The position numbers were made by a program, and so were the translations under genes. Positions 37,178 to 47,561 of a DNA stretch of 64,000 nucleotides are shown piece by piece. Positions within the stretch are counted from its first letter, which is position 1. The number at the start of each line of letters is the position of its first letter. Location: contig NZ_JACZEP010000010.1 of assembly GCF_014863355.1 (NCBI RefSeq), positions 1-64,000 on the forward strand. The letters run 5' to 3'. The notes below the pieces were generated by a model. It did not search any database, was not told the DNA's origin, and worked only from the letters and a program-made list of their open reading frames with translations. Origin of the DNA: Aminobacter carboxidus (GTDB lineage Bacteria > Pseudomonadota > Alphaproteobacteria > Rhizobiales > Rhizobiaceae).

Positions 37178-40100
37178 TCAGCCCTTGTCGTGTCGCTGGA
37201 CGAGCTCGAAGAACGGCAGCCCTCGTATGATCTCGCCTGGCACGTCGAAGGACTTGTAGAGGCACTGGTGATTCTGGAGGGATTTCACCCGCTCGGCGAG
37301 GTCCGCCAGCGAACCTGTCAACCCGAGGGCGGAAAGCTCGCCTGGCGTGACGTTCGGCACCTTGTGGATAAACCACGTCAGCAGCGGCTCACGATAATCG
37401 GTCGCATTCACCTTGAAGTGCCGCAGGTATTGCGAGGCGAGGATGATGCCGGTGCCGAACTCGCGACCCTGAAGAAGGAGCTTCCGCAACACGTCGAACT
37501 CGTAGCACATTATATTGTCTGCCTCGTCGACGAGCATGTAGGAATCGATGGCACGTAGCTGCGGATCGGTGCCGAGGAAGGGGCGCTTCGGCGTTCGGAG
37601 CATGTTTTCATAAAACAAGTTGAGCATAACTGCGACGAGCATGTTCTTGCTGCGGTCGTCCTGGCCGAGCGCATCAAGCGATATCACCACTACGCCGTTG
37701 AGAAAGTCGTTGAACGGGATCGTCTCACGCGTATTTGGCGCGAATACCTCCATGTCTACAAGGTCGTCGATGATCGCCATGATCGAGTCCGACTTGCCGT
37801 CCAGCATCTCCCCGTAGATGGCGTGAACGTCGTACAGTGTTGGCTGCTGTCCGGGCAGCGCCGAGTCATAAGCGGCCCGAACCGCCTTCTTGAGCTTGTC
37901 GCGCTGGACCGGGCCGATGCCCGAGTAGATCTTGTCGAGCACGTCCGCAAAGAAACGATAGCGATGCAGCCAAGGCGCAGTCGTCTCTTCCATCATGCTC
38001 GTGTCGAAGAGATTAATTGGCAGGCGTTCCGGCCGGACTACACGCGCACCGGTGGCAGCCACGAACTCTGGACTGCTATAGTCTCGCTTGTAGTCGAAGA
38101 TCAGGAAGCGCGGCCGGATGCCGCGGTTTGCCTCCGTCGCCGCCGATATCTGCAAGATTAGCGACTTCAGGAGTTGCGTCTTCCCGGTCCCGAGATCGCC
38201 GACCACCCCCATGTTGAGATGGTTCAGCCGGGTGTCTGTGATATTCAGATCGATATCGCGCGGCTGGAACCCGTCGACCGTCCGGCCGACCTCCACCGCG
38301 ATGCCCCTCGCATCCCCAGCTGGCGTAGGCTCCACGTTTTCAGTGACAGCATCGTCGCCGGTGCTAGGCGGAACCTGCTTGGCCGCTGGTGACGACGCCT
38401 GCGGGGCATCGCGCGCGGCTGTCTGCTCGAGCTTGGCGGTCGGGGGAATGGGATTGTCAACCGAAGGCAAGAGGCCCCATTCGCCGACCTTCGCCCTTAC
38501 ACTATCATAGAAGGCAGCCGGGGCGCCGGCGACCATGCAGCCGCCGTCCTCCAGGCCGATCGTAATCGTCTCGTCGAACCCGTCGCCATCCCGGTCTCGC
38601 GCGCTGCTACGCGGGTTGTCATCGATGACCACGAGCCTACCGCGCTGGTCGACCGTGACAGGGCAATCCTCTGCAAGAATGGCTGCGGCAATCCGTTCGT
38701 GGAACATCGACCACAGCTCCTGATCCACGACATCGGGATGCTGGCTGTAGACGCGCATACCAAAGCCAACGACCGAGAGGAGCAGGTGCTGGAACGCCAG
38801 GGACCACGCACGCGGCTGCCCCTCATGCGGCAGCATCGATGACAATAGCCGCGACATGGTCTTGGCCTGGTCGAGTGCATCGGCGACCTCGGCCGCAGGG
38901 AAGCTGGATCCAGGGCGGCACTTTACCTCGACCGGGGTCAGGTGGATGCGAACCTTGTCGCCGGAAAGGCGAACGCCGATGACAAGCAAGTCCGGGCGCG
39001 CAAGACTCGTCTCCCTCCCCTTACGCAATGTCCGTGCGATGTCCGAGATGTAGCCGCGAAACGGATCGACCGGCACGATGATCGCGATTTGCGCATCGTC
39101 GCCGGTGCCGCCAATGACGGGCAGAAGGCTTTCGACCTCGCTCGTTGCGCGGAAGCGGTCCTGCAACAGGCGGACGGCGAGAAAGAGCCCTAGGTCGCCG
39201 GTCGCCCCTGAATCGTCGCCTGCCAGCCCCCGGATGGTCGGAATGCCACGGCGCGCGACCTCAAGGAGCACGTCCTGAACCTTGCCAGGCGGCATATCCC
39301 CACATCCGGGCAGCCGGGACAAGGCCTTCGCGAGCGCCTCGCGGTCGGCATCTTTCACTCGCGACAGCAGATAGTATCCGTTCGTGTCACCCGCCCGGTG
39401 TGAATAGGAAGGCAGGTCGTAGTCCCAGAGATAGCTTCCCTCAAGCCATCCGCCAAGGAAGCATGCCGGGTCAATGGCCGAGGAAGACACTGCGACGAAG
39501 TCTGTCTTGCGGGTCTCCAGCATGTCGTGGATGGCGTTCACGTTGGGCGCAAAACTCAGCCCAGTCCGTTCTTGGCCCAGGTTTTCCATCGCAGCTACGC
39601 AAGCAGCGAGCTTGTCAGCGAGCGGATCGCCGGACATGCCAGGTTGCTGCCCCTGGCGGGATTCACTGATGAAGGCACCGCGCAACTGGCGTCGGATACG
39701 ATGGCGGATCAGCGCCGCGTGGCCGAGCGGAGTGCGGTTCTGGACCTTTGTGGTGCCGGGCTCGGACATATCGAGCTGGGCGATGATCCCGAGGTCGGGC
39801 ACGATGTCGGGCGGCTGGCCATCGAACCATCGGACCTTGTTCCCAGTGTCTTCCGAGAGGTTGGCGATGCGGGCGTCGTCTGGCCGGGAAGCCAAGTCGC
39901 GATCATCGAAGATGTTGACCAGGCGAGGACCGACGGATTGTCGCACCGGACGTCGCTCGTCCTGCTGGTATCGGGCGCCACACCATCCGATAAGGCCTTC
40001 GTTGCAGGCATCCGTGGTGCCACCGGCGCTAGTCACCGCGACTCCTATCACTGGCTTGGCAGCCAGGAGATCCGACACGTCATCAAGCGCGCGACCTACC

Positions 40101-42616
40101 TGGGCAGCACTGAAGCCAACCGAGATGCCGCCCACCGAGATCCCAAACCCGTCGCCGAACGGCGCCATCTGAGACCGCTTGGGAAGGCCGCGTAGTTGCT
40201 GGCCATTCCAGAGGACCGACCAATAGTCGGTGCCGTTCTCGACCGCTACGAAGTCGACATGGTCGATCCCGCTGGGCGAACGCAAGGCCATCGAGAGGAT
40301 GTCGGGGACGCAGTCTGGGTCCAGCACGCTTGCAGCCGGGCAAGGCTTCTCCGCCTCGTCGGCTTCGACCAGCACCTGTTGTGCGATGGCTTGCCAAGCA
40401 ATCCTCACGGGATGGAGCGGCGACAGCAAGATGGCATCCGGGACGCGCGACAAGGTGCGACCGTCTTGTTGGAGCGACGTGATCGCCACGACGTCCACCC
40501 AGCACGCGACATCGGGCTCGGCCGCCAGCCAGGACTGATAGGCGCCCAGGTATTGCTCGACAAGCCTGCTGAACTCGGTGTCCGTATTCAGCCATTTGCC
40601 GAGCTGGGCAGATTCAACAAGCCCTGTTTCGTCATCCCCACCTCGGATCCGTGCGGCGATCGCCACCCGTGCCTCGACAAACCCTGCGGGGGGGTGGAAA
40701 TCCGATGGCGCCGGCCGGGGATCCTTGAGGAAGCGGCCGCCCGAGAAGATTGGCCCTGCTGGCTCGGTCCAGCTGGGCTGGACCCAGGACTCAACATAGT
40801 CGTCGGCCATGATGATCGGCATATACGACCTGTCGGCAAGCTCGGCCGAAAGCATCCAGTCCTGGAGGCTCGAGCAACGCGCATTACGATTGAGCTGCAC
40901 GATTGCACGCGCCTCGGTAGGCTGGATCGTGCGCCGGTTGGCACGGATTAGTCGCTCGAACTCGCTCCGACAACCCTGTTGCTGGATCTCCTCGATCGAG
41001 AGGGACACGCGACAGGTTTCTCGCGAGACCCTCCCGTCGGCCAACTCCCGGTCGAATCGAAGATCGACCTGATAATTACCGTCTAGCTCTACTTCGACCT
41101 GAAACTGCCGTGGCTTGACCGTGCGGACCGCGAGCACCGTTGCCGCGTCACCGCGTTCGGCAGCATCATCGGGGTTGCCGGCGGCTGAATCCTCGAGCTC
41201 TACACCTGGCGAGGCGAACACGAGCAATTCGTATCGCCCTGCGCCTGGGAGCAGCAAGCCCGCCTCGAACTCGGGCCCGGCGCGTCCCTTGCGTCGCTTC
41301 GGGGGCGTGAGTTTGCGGGCAAGGCGGCATGTCACGAAGATCCCGGGAGCCCAGGTTGCCAGGGAAACGACCTTGATCGCGCCAGGCTTGAAATGCTCCG
41401 CTGACGCGACATAGCGCATTGGGGTTCGGTGGACCGGCGGGGCGGCGTCGAGGAATGCCTTGCCGCTGTCAGCGCGAACTTGGCCGATTTGCTTGCCGGC
41501 CGTCCCCCCTGGCGTTCGCTCGATCGTGACGACCGCGTCTGACGCATCGGGACCTACGGTCTCGAACTCAAGGGCAACCTCGGACTCGACCAGCACCGGC
41601 ATACCCTTGCCGAGCGGGATGATCCCATTCGAGCAAATCATGTTGATGTCACCGGTTGCCGTGGCGTCCTCGGCTAGCAGCTCGGACCATTTCTCCACAG
41701 TCAGCGCGGTCCACCAGTCCGGTGCCGGGCCAACCTCAAGGCCTCCAACTGGTGCATAATATGCAGCGGCGGCGCGCTCGAACGCCGTCGGGCGGTCGCA
41801 TATTGCCTTGAGATGCGCAAGGAACTCACCGAGGTTTGCCGCGTCTTCGTCGCTTGCGCCTTCTTGCGCGCGCGCTATTCCCGCATTGAAGCCGTCGCCA
41901 AGGGCATCCGCGATCTTGTCGAGGGTTGCTAACTGCTCCTTGGACGAAAGACTGCCGTCCCGCATCGGTGGCACGCCGACAGCAAGGCTGACGCGCGAAG
42001 CCGGTGATAGGCCATCGCCAATGGGATTGGCCGAGAAAAGACGCGATACGACACGCCAGGCAGCGGCCCGCTGGGTGCGGTCGATGTCGACTTCGTCGCC
42101 AGCCCCTGAGGCATGCTCGACTACCGCGCGGGCGCCTTCGCGATCCACCTCTGGCACGCCCGCTTGCGCGATGCCTATGCCAACCAGCTCCTGGAGGAAC
42201 TCGTCCGACCACCAGTCCTCGAAGGGAACGTTGCCAGAGTTGTTCGAGGCGAGCATCCCGAACTCGTCGGTCGTGCTCGAAACCGACTTGTTGCTATGCT
42301 GCCCGGGCGGAACGAGCGCGATATAGGTAGGCTTGGACGGCGAATTCCGCAGGTTGAGGAGGTGCGTCTCATCACAGCGGCCTGCAGACCCAACCGCGGG
42401 ATTCGCCTGGTCCGGCGCAAGTGACGGGACCTGCAGGAGGATCGGGACAGGTAGGCGGCCGTCGAGCGTCCCGTCCACAAGCAAGTCGAACGCCGGGCTC
42501 AAGATCTCGAGCGGCGGTCCGTGGAAGATAAACCGGACCTCGGCGCCCGCCTCGACCGCTGCGCGGTTTATCCTGCCGCGGATGATATCCGCCAACGCCA
42601 TGGCAAGGCGGTTCAT
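37178..42616 (-). CDS. Giant HerA/FtsK-like ATPase with PD-(D/E)XK-like motif (DptH-like)
   Basis: An 1812-residue protein. The C-terminal 350 residues are a HerA/FtsK-type motor: Walker A G1473-DLGTG-K1479-T, FLIFDYKRDYSSPEF, Walker B YMLVD1697-E-ADNIM and the sensor-like GREFGTGIILASQYLRHF. Before it, ARPD1209LLVIGVRL...VE1230VK1232 fits a PD-(D/E)XK nuclease core. The N-terminal 1200 residues are not recognisable to me; a low-complexity linker rich in Ala/Pro/Gln precedes the motor. Size, order and operon position resemble DptH of phosphorothioate-linked restriction. ATGA overlap with the gene upstream. Probably the DNA-translocating effector of a defence system. Confidence 0.75.
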   Translation of the reverse strand: MNRLAMALADIIRGRINRAAVEAGAEVRFIFHGPPLEILSPAFDLLVDGTLDGRLPVPILLQVPSLAPDQANPAVGSAGRCDETHLLNLRNSPSKPTYIALVPPGQHSNKSVSSTTDEFGMLASNNSGNVPFEDWWSDEFLQELVGIGIAQAGVPEVDREGARAVVEHASGAGDEVDIDRTQRAAAWRVVSRLFSANPIGDGLSPASRVSLAVGVPPMRDGSLSSKEQLATLDKIADALGDGFNAGIARAQEGASDEDAANLGEFLAHLKAICDRPTAFERAAAAYYAPVGGLEVGPAPDWWTALTVEKWSELLAEDATATGDINMICSNGIIPLGKGMPVLVESEVALEFETVGPDASDAVVTIERTPGGTAGKQIGQVRADSGKAFLDAAPPVHRTPMRYVASAEHFKPGAIKVVSLATWAPGIFVTCRLARKLTPPKRRKGRAGPEFEAGLLLPGAGRYELLVFASPGVELEDSAAGNPDDAAERGDAATVLAVRTVKPRQFQVEVELDGNYQVDLRFDRELADGRVSRETCRVSLSIEEIQQQGCRSEFERLIRANRRTIQPTEARAIVQLNRNARCSSLQDWMLSAELADRSYMPIIMADDYVESWVQPSWTEPAGPIFSGGRFLKDPRPAPSDFHPPAGFVEARVAIAARIRGGDDETGLVESAQLGKWLNTDTEFSRLVEQYLGAYQSWLAAEPDVACWVDVVAITSLQQDGRTLSRVPDAILLSPLHPVRIAWQAIAQQVLVEADEAEKPCPAASVLDPDCVPDILSMALRSPSGIDHVDFVAVENGTDYWSVLWNGQQLRGLPKRSQMAPFGDGFGISVGGISVGFSAAQVGRALDDVSDLLAAKPVIGVAVTSAGGTTDACNEGLIGWCGARYQQDERRPVRQSVGPRLVNIFDDRDLASRPDDARIANLSEDTGNKVRWFDGQPPDIVPDLGIIAQLDMSEPGTTKVQNRTPLGHAALIRHRIRRQLRGAFISESRQGQQPGMSGDPLADKLAACVAAMENLGQERTGLSFAPNVNAIHDMLETRKTDFVAVSSSAIDPACFLGGWLEGSYLWDYDLPSYSHRAGDTNGYYLLSRVKDADREALAKALSRLPGCGDMPPGKVQDVLLEVARRGIPTIRGLAGDDSGATGDLGLFLAVRLLQDRFRATSEVESLLPVIGGTGDDAQIAIIVPVDPFRGYISDIARTLRKGRETSLARPDLLVIGVRLSGDKVRIHLTPVEVKCRPGSSFPAAEVADALDQAKTMSRLLSSMLPHEGQPRAWSLAFQHLLLSVVGFGMRVYSQHPDVVDQELWSMFHERIAAAILAEDCPVTVDQRGRLVVIDDNPRSSARDRDGDGFDETITIGLEDGGCMVAGAPAAFYDSVRAKVGEWGLLPSVDNPIPPTAKLEQTAARDAPQASSPAAKQVPPSTGDDAVTENVEPTPAGDARGIAVEVGRTVDGFQPRDIDLNITDTRLNHLNMGVVGDLGTGKTQLLKSLILQISAATEANRGIRPRFLIFDYKRDYSSPEFVAATGARVVRPERLPINLFDTSMMEETTAPWLHRYRFFADVLDKIYSGIGPVQRDKLKKAVRAAYDSALPGQQPTLYDVHAIYGEMLDGKSDSIMAIIDDLVDMEVFAPNTRETIPFNDFLNGVVVISLDALGQDDRSKNMLVAVMLNLFYENMLRTPKRPFLGTDPQLRAIDSYMLVDEADNIMCYEFDVLRKLLLQGREFGTGIILASQYLRHFKVNATDYREPLLTWFIHKVPNVTPGELSALGLTGSLADLAERVKSLQNHQCLYKSFDVPGEIIRGLPFFELVQRHDKG

Positions 42617-44118
42617 GCGTTTTGCTCCACGAACGGGGGCACGAGCAGCATCCCGCTCTCGGCGTCGGGGCTGTCGAGCACAAGGCCCAGCATGCGAAGC
42701 TGGTGGCCCAGGTCGTTGAACGCGATGTCGCGGTGGTCAATGGAAATGCCATATTCAGCAAGGTGCTGTGCAAGCCGCCGGACCGAGCGCGGTCCTGCCG
42801 TTCCTGCGAGCGAGCAATGTACAAGCGTCAGGACGGCGACCGGCCCAAGCCCGACGATCCAGGGGCTCGACTTGCTGGAGTTCTTCTTCCGAAGGACATA
42901 GCCCTGATCGTAACCCCGCAGGATCTCGCTAGCGGCTTGGCGCTGTCCGAGGACGTGCCGTGCGAACTCCATGATGTTCGAGCCGATGCCTTTCCGGCAA
43001 AGGATTGCCCGATTCTCCCGCTCTTGGATTTCCGCGACGATGTCGACTATACCAAGGGCGGCTAGCCCCCCTGCGGCGCTCCGGGCAGCATCGCAAAGAG
43101 CCAGCAACTGCTCAGCCGATCCTAGGCCGCCTGCGACATCGCCGCTGACCTCCTGGATACCCCAGAGGGTCGCGTTCATCCCAACACGAGCCTGAAGGAA
43201 CGACGATGCCCAGTCCTTGATGGTCGGCAGGGCACGGTCGCCGTAGGAGAGATAGGAAAATGCGCCCGGGAACATGGCTACGCGTGCCTCTTCAACCGTG
43301 CGCGGCCCATTGCCGGCGGCCGATGCACGAAGGCACGACCAAGTGCGATCATGTAGCTCGCACAACCACACGACATGGGACACGGCGCCGATGCGGAGGA
43401 CCGCCTCGAGGAGGCTGGTCCATTGCCGGCGCGTCATTGCGCCTTTCGCTCGCAGCACGGCAACGAGGTCCTTGGCAAATTGCCGTGCCGGATAGGACAG
43501 GCCGTCGCGATCGGCGTCGACCAGTGACGCGTTTTCTTCTGGCTCTGCCGCGCGCCATGTCGAGCCTGACGTCCAGACGGCTATCTCCTGCTGGAGGAAC
43601 CGCGCAAACACATCATCGTCCGCATCGACCGACAGTGCCGCGAACAGCTCGCTCCAGATTGCCTGGGCGTCTTCGGGGCTCGCGGCGCCGAGCCATACCA
43701 TCCGGCGCACAAGCGTACCTGCAGACCAGGGATTGCCCGCAAGGCGGGCAGAACCCGAGAATGCCGTTGCCTGGGGGACCAGGGGCGTCACCTGCAGGAA
43801 CCGCTTCGACGACTGGTTCGGCAACTTAGGGCTCTCGAGCGCCGAGTGCAGCATCATATGGAAGGAATCTGCATCGAGCGCCGCGCCCTTGCGCTCCTTG
43901 CGATTGTTCCGGAACTTCTGGATGTCTTTGTCAACGTCCCGGCCAGCTTGCGGCACTGCACCCTCGGACAATCCGGGAAAGCCGACGACGCGGTACAGGG
44001 ACGAGAGGATGACTTCCGAGCTAGCGTATTCGGGTGCTGGCGTCATCGCCAGCGCCGAGGAGGAATAGACGCGATGCGACGTCTTCCACGGCTCTTCGCG
44101 AAACTTGGCAAGCGTCAT
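42613..44118 (-). CDS. Unknown protein of the methylation-linked defence operon
   Basis: A 501-residue soluble protein that I do not recognise. It has no P-loop, no membrane segments and no obvious nuclease motif; it is mostly predicted helical, with a C-terminal stretch (RRLAQHLAEYGISIDHRDI, then FNDLGHQLRMLGLVLDSPD) that reads like a winged-helix. It overlaps both neighbours by four bases (ATGA), so it is translated with the two ATPases and is probably a structural or DNA-binding partner. By position it would be the DptG counterpart if the cassette is Dpt-like; that is inference. Confidence 0.6.
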   Translation of the reverse strand: MTLAKFREEPWKTSHRVYSSSALAMTPAPEYASSEVILSSLYRVVGFPGLSEGAVPQAGRDVDKDIQKFRNNRKERKGAALDADSFHMMLHSALESPKLPNQSSKRFLQVTPLVPQATAFSGSARLAGNPWSAGTLVRRMVWLGAASPEDAQAIWSELFAALSVDADDDVFARFLQQEIAVWTSGSTWRAAEPEENASLVDADRDGLSYPARQFAKDLVAVLRAKGAMTRRQWTSLLEAVLRIGAVSHVVWLCELHDRTWSCLRASAAGNGPRTVEEARVAMFPGAFSYLSYGDRALPTIKDWASSFLQARVGMNATLWGIQEVSGDVAGGLGSAEQLLALCDAARSAAGGLAALGIVDIVAEIQERENRAILCRKGIGSNIMEFARHVLGQRQAASEILRGYDQGYVLRKKNSSKSSPWIVGLGPVAVLTLVHCSLAGTAGPRSVRRLAQHLAEYGISIDHRDIAFNDLGHQLRMLGLVLDSPDAESGMLLVPPFVEQNA

Positions 44119-46223
44119 CGGCTTGCCCCCTCTCGGTGGGAGGCGAAGCCAAGTCGCCGTTCCTCGATCACGACGCCACCGGATCCGATGCGGATGCGCG
44201 CCCGGTCGAGAATCTCGCGGTCTCGGACGATCGAACCAGACAGTCGCGCCCGCGTCGTGTCGAGCAAGGCGAGCACGGTCCTCGGCAGCGACGCGATCGA
44301 CATGCCGCGCTCAAGCTCCTTGACCGCCTTGAACAGGTCGTAAGTCAGGGCGATCGGCCGTGATGACCTGCCGGCACCGACCTTGAGGAAAGAGATCGGA
44401 TTGCGTGGTCGGTCCACAGGGTCCTCGTCCAGCGGCTTCACTGGTCGCGCGGGCACAACGAGCACTGCGCGCTGCATCGGCGAGGGAAGTGGTTGGCCGA
44501 ACGTCGTCGTGAGGGAAATCTCAAAATCCTGGTTGGTGTTGAGTAGCCGCTCCACCTCCCGGGCAACGTCGTAGAGGTCGTTCCCACCAACGTCCTCGAT
44601 GACCGCCTGGAAGTCGGCGAGGATACCTGCGTCGAGGACTGACGAAGTCCGAGCTCCTAGGGTGCGCCTGACCATGCGGCATGCAAAGTCACGACAGATC
44701 CGTTGCACCCGGCTCGCCGCCTGCGGGCGCTTCCTGCGGATCGCGCTGTTGGACAGGACGGCGTCCAGAGCGGCAATTCGGTCCAGCAGCTCCAGCTCGA
44801 CCTTCGACATTACCTGGGACTTCCTCACATATTCCAGCCCTTCGCTGACTGACCGGCTGAACCGCACATCGATATCGCGCAGCCACCATGTCGTTCGCTG
44901 GGTTGCCTGGACCTCAGTGTCGGGATCCGTCAGAGCAGGATCCATGATGTCAACCATGCCCTCCAGCGACACGCCGATCGTTGCCGGAAGATATTGCACG
45001 CGCCGTGACATTAAGAACCAGTGCAGGCCCATCGCCGTGTTGTCATCCTCGAGGCCCAGCTCCTTGATATCCCGCAGCAGTGATGGACCAGCCTCACGGT
45101 CCCATCGATGAAATAGCGCGTGCTGGTACTGGGCTGCGACCAGATGGAACAAGGCGGACGAGGTATCCTTCGATGGCTTGCCCTTTCGCCGGGAAAGGTC
45201 GTCCAGCTGCACGAGCCGTGCGGCCCAGCTACATGGCGCGAGCCCGCTATTCCGGGATGATGCCTGATGCCCTGCCAGGAGGTATGATGCTAACGAGAAG
45301 AGATCGCGGAAGCTCCATCGCTTGCCACTCGCGACCTCGTACCACCGCAACATCTTCAGTAGCGCGGAAAGCTCGCGGTCGCGAGACAGCTGCTCCCGGC
45401 TCGAGCAAAAAGGGCAAGACGGGCCAGCTTCGCAACTGCCAAGGGGCGCCCATTTCCGCTCGTCCAGCGCGACCTGCAGCAAGGCACTGGCGGGTGCCGG
45501 GCCACCCGCAACAGGGTTGACGAGCAGAGACTCGGCGTCCATCGGCCAGACCGCCACGGTGGGGTACGACGGCAAGGGCCAGCATGGCGGGGCGTCCGGG
45601 AACAAGCCCACCGCTCTCGACACGGCCTCCAGCAGGTCACGCACAGAATCGGCTCCCGCGTCGATCGCCTCGATCAAGGCATCGTCGAGGACACCACGGT
45701 TGACGCAACACAAATATACGCCGCCCGTATCGTCCGACATCGTCGCCTTCAATTCCGCGAGGAGCATTTGCGCTGCCGTGCGTGTTTCCCGGCCTGTCAC
45801 GACCGATGCATCTTGTACGACGATCAGGTTTCCGCGACCATCGAGGCCAGGCAGGTTGCCGAGCTTGAAGTCGACCACTCTTGGAACGATACCATCCGGC
45901 GGGGAGAAGGCGAGCCGCAAGGCGTCGACCAGTCTCGACCCGGCGCCAAGCGACGCATCGAGCCAGCGGATCGTCGACTCTATGGCCTCGGTCTTTCCGT
46001 TGCCTGGGCCACCGACGAGCAACAGGACTCGCGGTACACCGGGCTCCTTCCTACCGAAGGCGCCTGCCCACGCCTCGAGGCGATGCAGGAGGTTTGTCTC
46101 GAATATGATGTCGCCAGGCCGGCCACTGTCGTCGTCAAACAGGCGCCGGACACCACCTGCCCGATGGCCAGCCCAGTTTACTAGCTTTGCAGGGAACTCC
46201 CCCCTTGCTTCCCCGTCCGTCAT
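44115..46223 (-). CDS. P-loop ATPase of the defence operon (DptF-like position)
   Basis: A 702-residue protein with a Walker A at residues 71-78 (GGPGNGKT) following RVLLLV, and a later NLIVVQDASVVTGRE that may be the Walker B region. A cysteine cluster C264-x5-C270-x2-C273 (GSCEAGPSCPFCSSRE) could bind zinc. Long helical C-terminal half without recognised domains. ATG at 46223 is 12 bp after the methyltransferase stop. It may be a AAA-type regulator of the large HerA-like ATPase. Its relation to DptF is inferred from size, P-loop, cysteines and order. Confidence 0.65.
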   Translation of the reverse strand: MTDGEARGEFPAKLVNWAGHRAGGVRRLFDDDSGRPGDIIFETNLLHRLEAWAGAFGRKEPGVPRVLLLVGGPGNGKTEAIESTIRWLDASLGAGSRLVDALRLAFSPPDGIVPRVVDFKLGNLPGLDGRGNLIVVQDASVVTGRETRTAAQMLLAELKATMSDDTGGVYLCCVNRGVLDDALIEAIDAGADSVRDLLEAVSRAVGLFPDAPPCWPLPSYPTVAVWPMDAESLLVNPVAGGPAPASALLQVALDERKWAPLGSCEAGPSCPFCSSREQLSRDRELSALLKMLRWYEVASGKRWSFRDLFSLASYLLAGHQASSRNSGLAPCSWAARLVQLDDLSRRKGKPSKDTSSALFHLVAAQYQHALFHRWDREAGPSLLRDIKELGLEDDNTAMGLHWFLMSRRVQYLPATIGVSLEGMVDIMDPALTDPDTEVQATQRTTWWLRDIDVRFSRSVSEGLEYVRKSQVMSKVELELLDRIAALDAVLSNSAIRRKRPQAASRVQRICRDFACRMVRRTLGARTSSVLDAGILADFQAVIEDVGGNDLYDVAREVERLLNTNQDFEISLTTTFGQPLPSPMQRAVLVVPARPVKPLDEDPVDRPRNPISFLKVGAGRSSRPIALTYDLFKAVKELERGMSIASLPRTVLALLDTTRARLSGSIVRDREILDRARIRIGSGGVVIEERRLGFASHREGASR

Positions 46224-46235
46224 GCCACCCCCTGG

Positions 46236-47561
46236 CTACGCTGTTGCCGCGAGTGGCAGTCTCGTGCTCGCGCATTCGAACGCTAGCCTGCGCTCGGACA
46301 TTTCCTGCAGCAGCGCACTCAACGCAATGCCTAGTGCGCGGGCGAGGTAGGGTGGAACTGCATTGCCCACCTGGGTGTAGCGCGGGCATTCCTTGGTCCT
46401 CCGGGCACCGCCCGTGGTGAACTTGCCGGTGAAACGGAACCAGTCAGGAAATGACTGTAGGCGAGCACATTCGCGGACGGTGAGGATGCGCGGCTCGGAG
46501 TAATGCAGGATGTCGTCGGGCAGCGTTGTGATGGTCGGCGCAGCGTCACCGGCAGCCATTGGGTAGATACGGTGCTTCCTCAGCCCGTAGGTCTTGCGGC
46601 TGGCGTCATCCATGCGGACGCCCTTCCGGCATTCCGAGATGATCCTTGCAAATCGATCGCGGACGTCATCGCGATGCCGCGCAAGGCGCATGCTGTTCAT
46701 CTTTCGTGGCGCATCCTTGTGCATCAGCTCTTGAAATCGGGTGCGCGGTGCGAGATAGGCCCCCTCGCTGAAGTGGCGCGGGGATTCCGGATCGTCGCAC
46801 GGCAAGATGCTCGTCCGCGCGAGCTCAAGGTCTGAAATCGCCTCCTCAGCGGTCACGGGCGCCCTGAGTCCAAGCTCCGCGAGTTGGGCCGCACCAGCCG
46901 CCTCGAGCAAGTCGAAGGCTCGCTGGACGCCGCCATCAACCCAGGCCAGGAGATCCTTGCGGATGCCGATTGCAATGAGCCGGTTGCGTCGCTGTGGTAC
47001 CCCAAAGTGCGAGGCGTCGACCAATTCGCCCTCGACGACATAGCCAGCGCCGTCGAGGCTCTCGACAAGGCGCTCGAAGAACGACTGCCGCGCCGGTTCC
47101 TCGGCGTGAGGAACAAGGTCAACGACATTTCGCCGGCTATGGATGACCTTCATGCCGGGTACGTTTTCCAGCACAAGGACCTGTGGCCTGATAGCGCGAA
47201 CGACCTCCACATATTTCTCGAACAGGAGGTTGCGAGGATCTTCCTCCTGACGGCGGCCCGCAAAGCTAAATCCCTGGCAAGGCGGCCCGCCTGCAAGGAC
47301 GTCGATCGTACCGCGCAATGAGATGAGCTCGCTTCTGTGCAGGGTGAGCAGTTCCTCGATGTCCCAGGCCTTCTGCTCGAGCCACGCAGGCCAGTCGAAG
47401 TCGCCCGCCTTACCGAGCCCCGAAAGAAAATTCGCCGAGAACGTACCAAATGCCATTGGATCGCGCTCGATTGCGAAGCGCCCGGACAATCCTGCAAGCG
47501 ACAGTCCCAGTGAAAGGCCGCCGCAACCGGAGAATAAATCGGCAAAACTAAATTGGCTCAT
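46236..47561 (-). CDS. C5-cytosine DNA methyltransferase (Dcm type)
   Basis: A 441-residue enzyme with all main C5-MTase motifs: FADLFSGCGGLSLG (SAM binding), catalytic C95 in GGPPCQGFSFAGRR, LVLENVPGM (ENV), GVPQRRNRLIAIG (QRR) and the C-terminal YTQVGNAVPPYLA. The region between about residues 225 and 350 is the target recognition domain. It would protect host DNA by making 5-methylcytosine at an unknown site. ATG at 47561 starts the usual N-terminus; a GTG at 47579 is in frame. It leads the defence operon, with vsr at the far end. Confidence 0.93.
   Translation of the reverse strand: MSQFSFADLFSGCGGLSLGLSLAGLSGRFAIERDPMAFGTFSANFLSGLGKAGDFDWPAWLEQKAWDIEELLTLHRSELISLRGTIDVLAGGPPCQGFSFAGRRQEEDPRNLLFEKYVEVVRAIRPQVLVLENVPGMKVIHSRRNVVDLVPHAEEPARQSFFERLVESLDGAGYVVEGELVDASHFGVPQRRNRLIAIGIRKDLLAWVDGGVQRAFDLLEAAGAAQLAELGLRAPVTAEEAISDLELARTSILPCDDPESPRHFSEGAYLAPRTRFQELMHKDAPRKMNSMRLARHRDDVRDRFARIISECRKGVRMDDASRKTYGLRKHRIYPMAAGDAAPTITTLPDDILHYSEPRILTVRECARLQSFPDWFRFTGKFTTGGARRTKECPRYTQVGNAVPPYLARALGIALSALLQEMSERRLAFECASTRLPLAATA

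Noticed and set aside
37178-47561. Assignment to Druantia, DISARM or BREX
   Set aside because: No DUF1998 helicase, PLD nuclease, SNF2 helicase, PglZ or BrxL-type protein is seen. A methyltransferase plus HerA-like ATPase alone does not fit those systems; Dpt-like organisation fits better.
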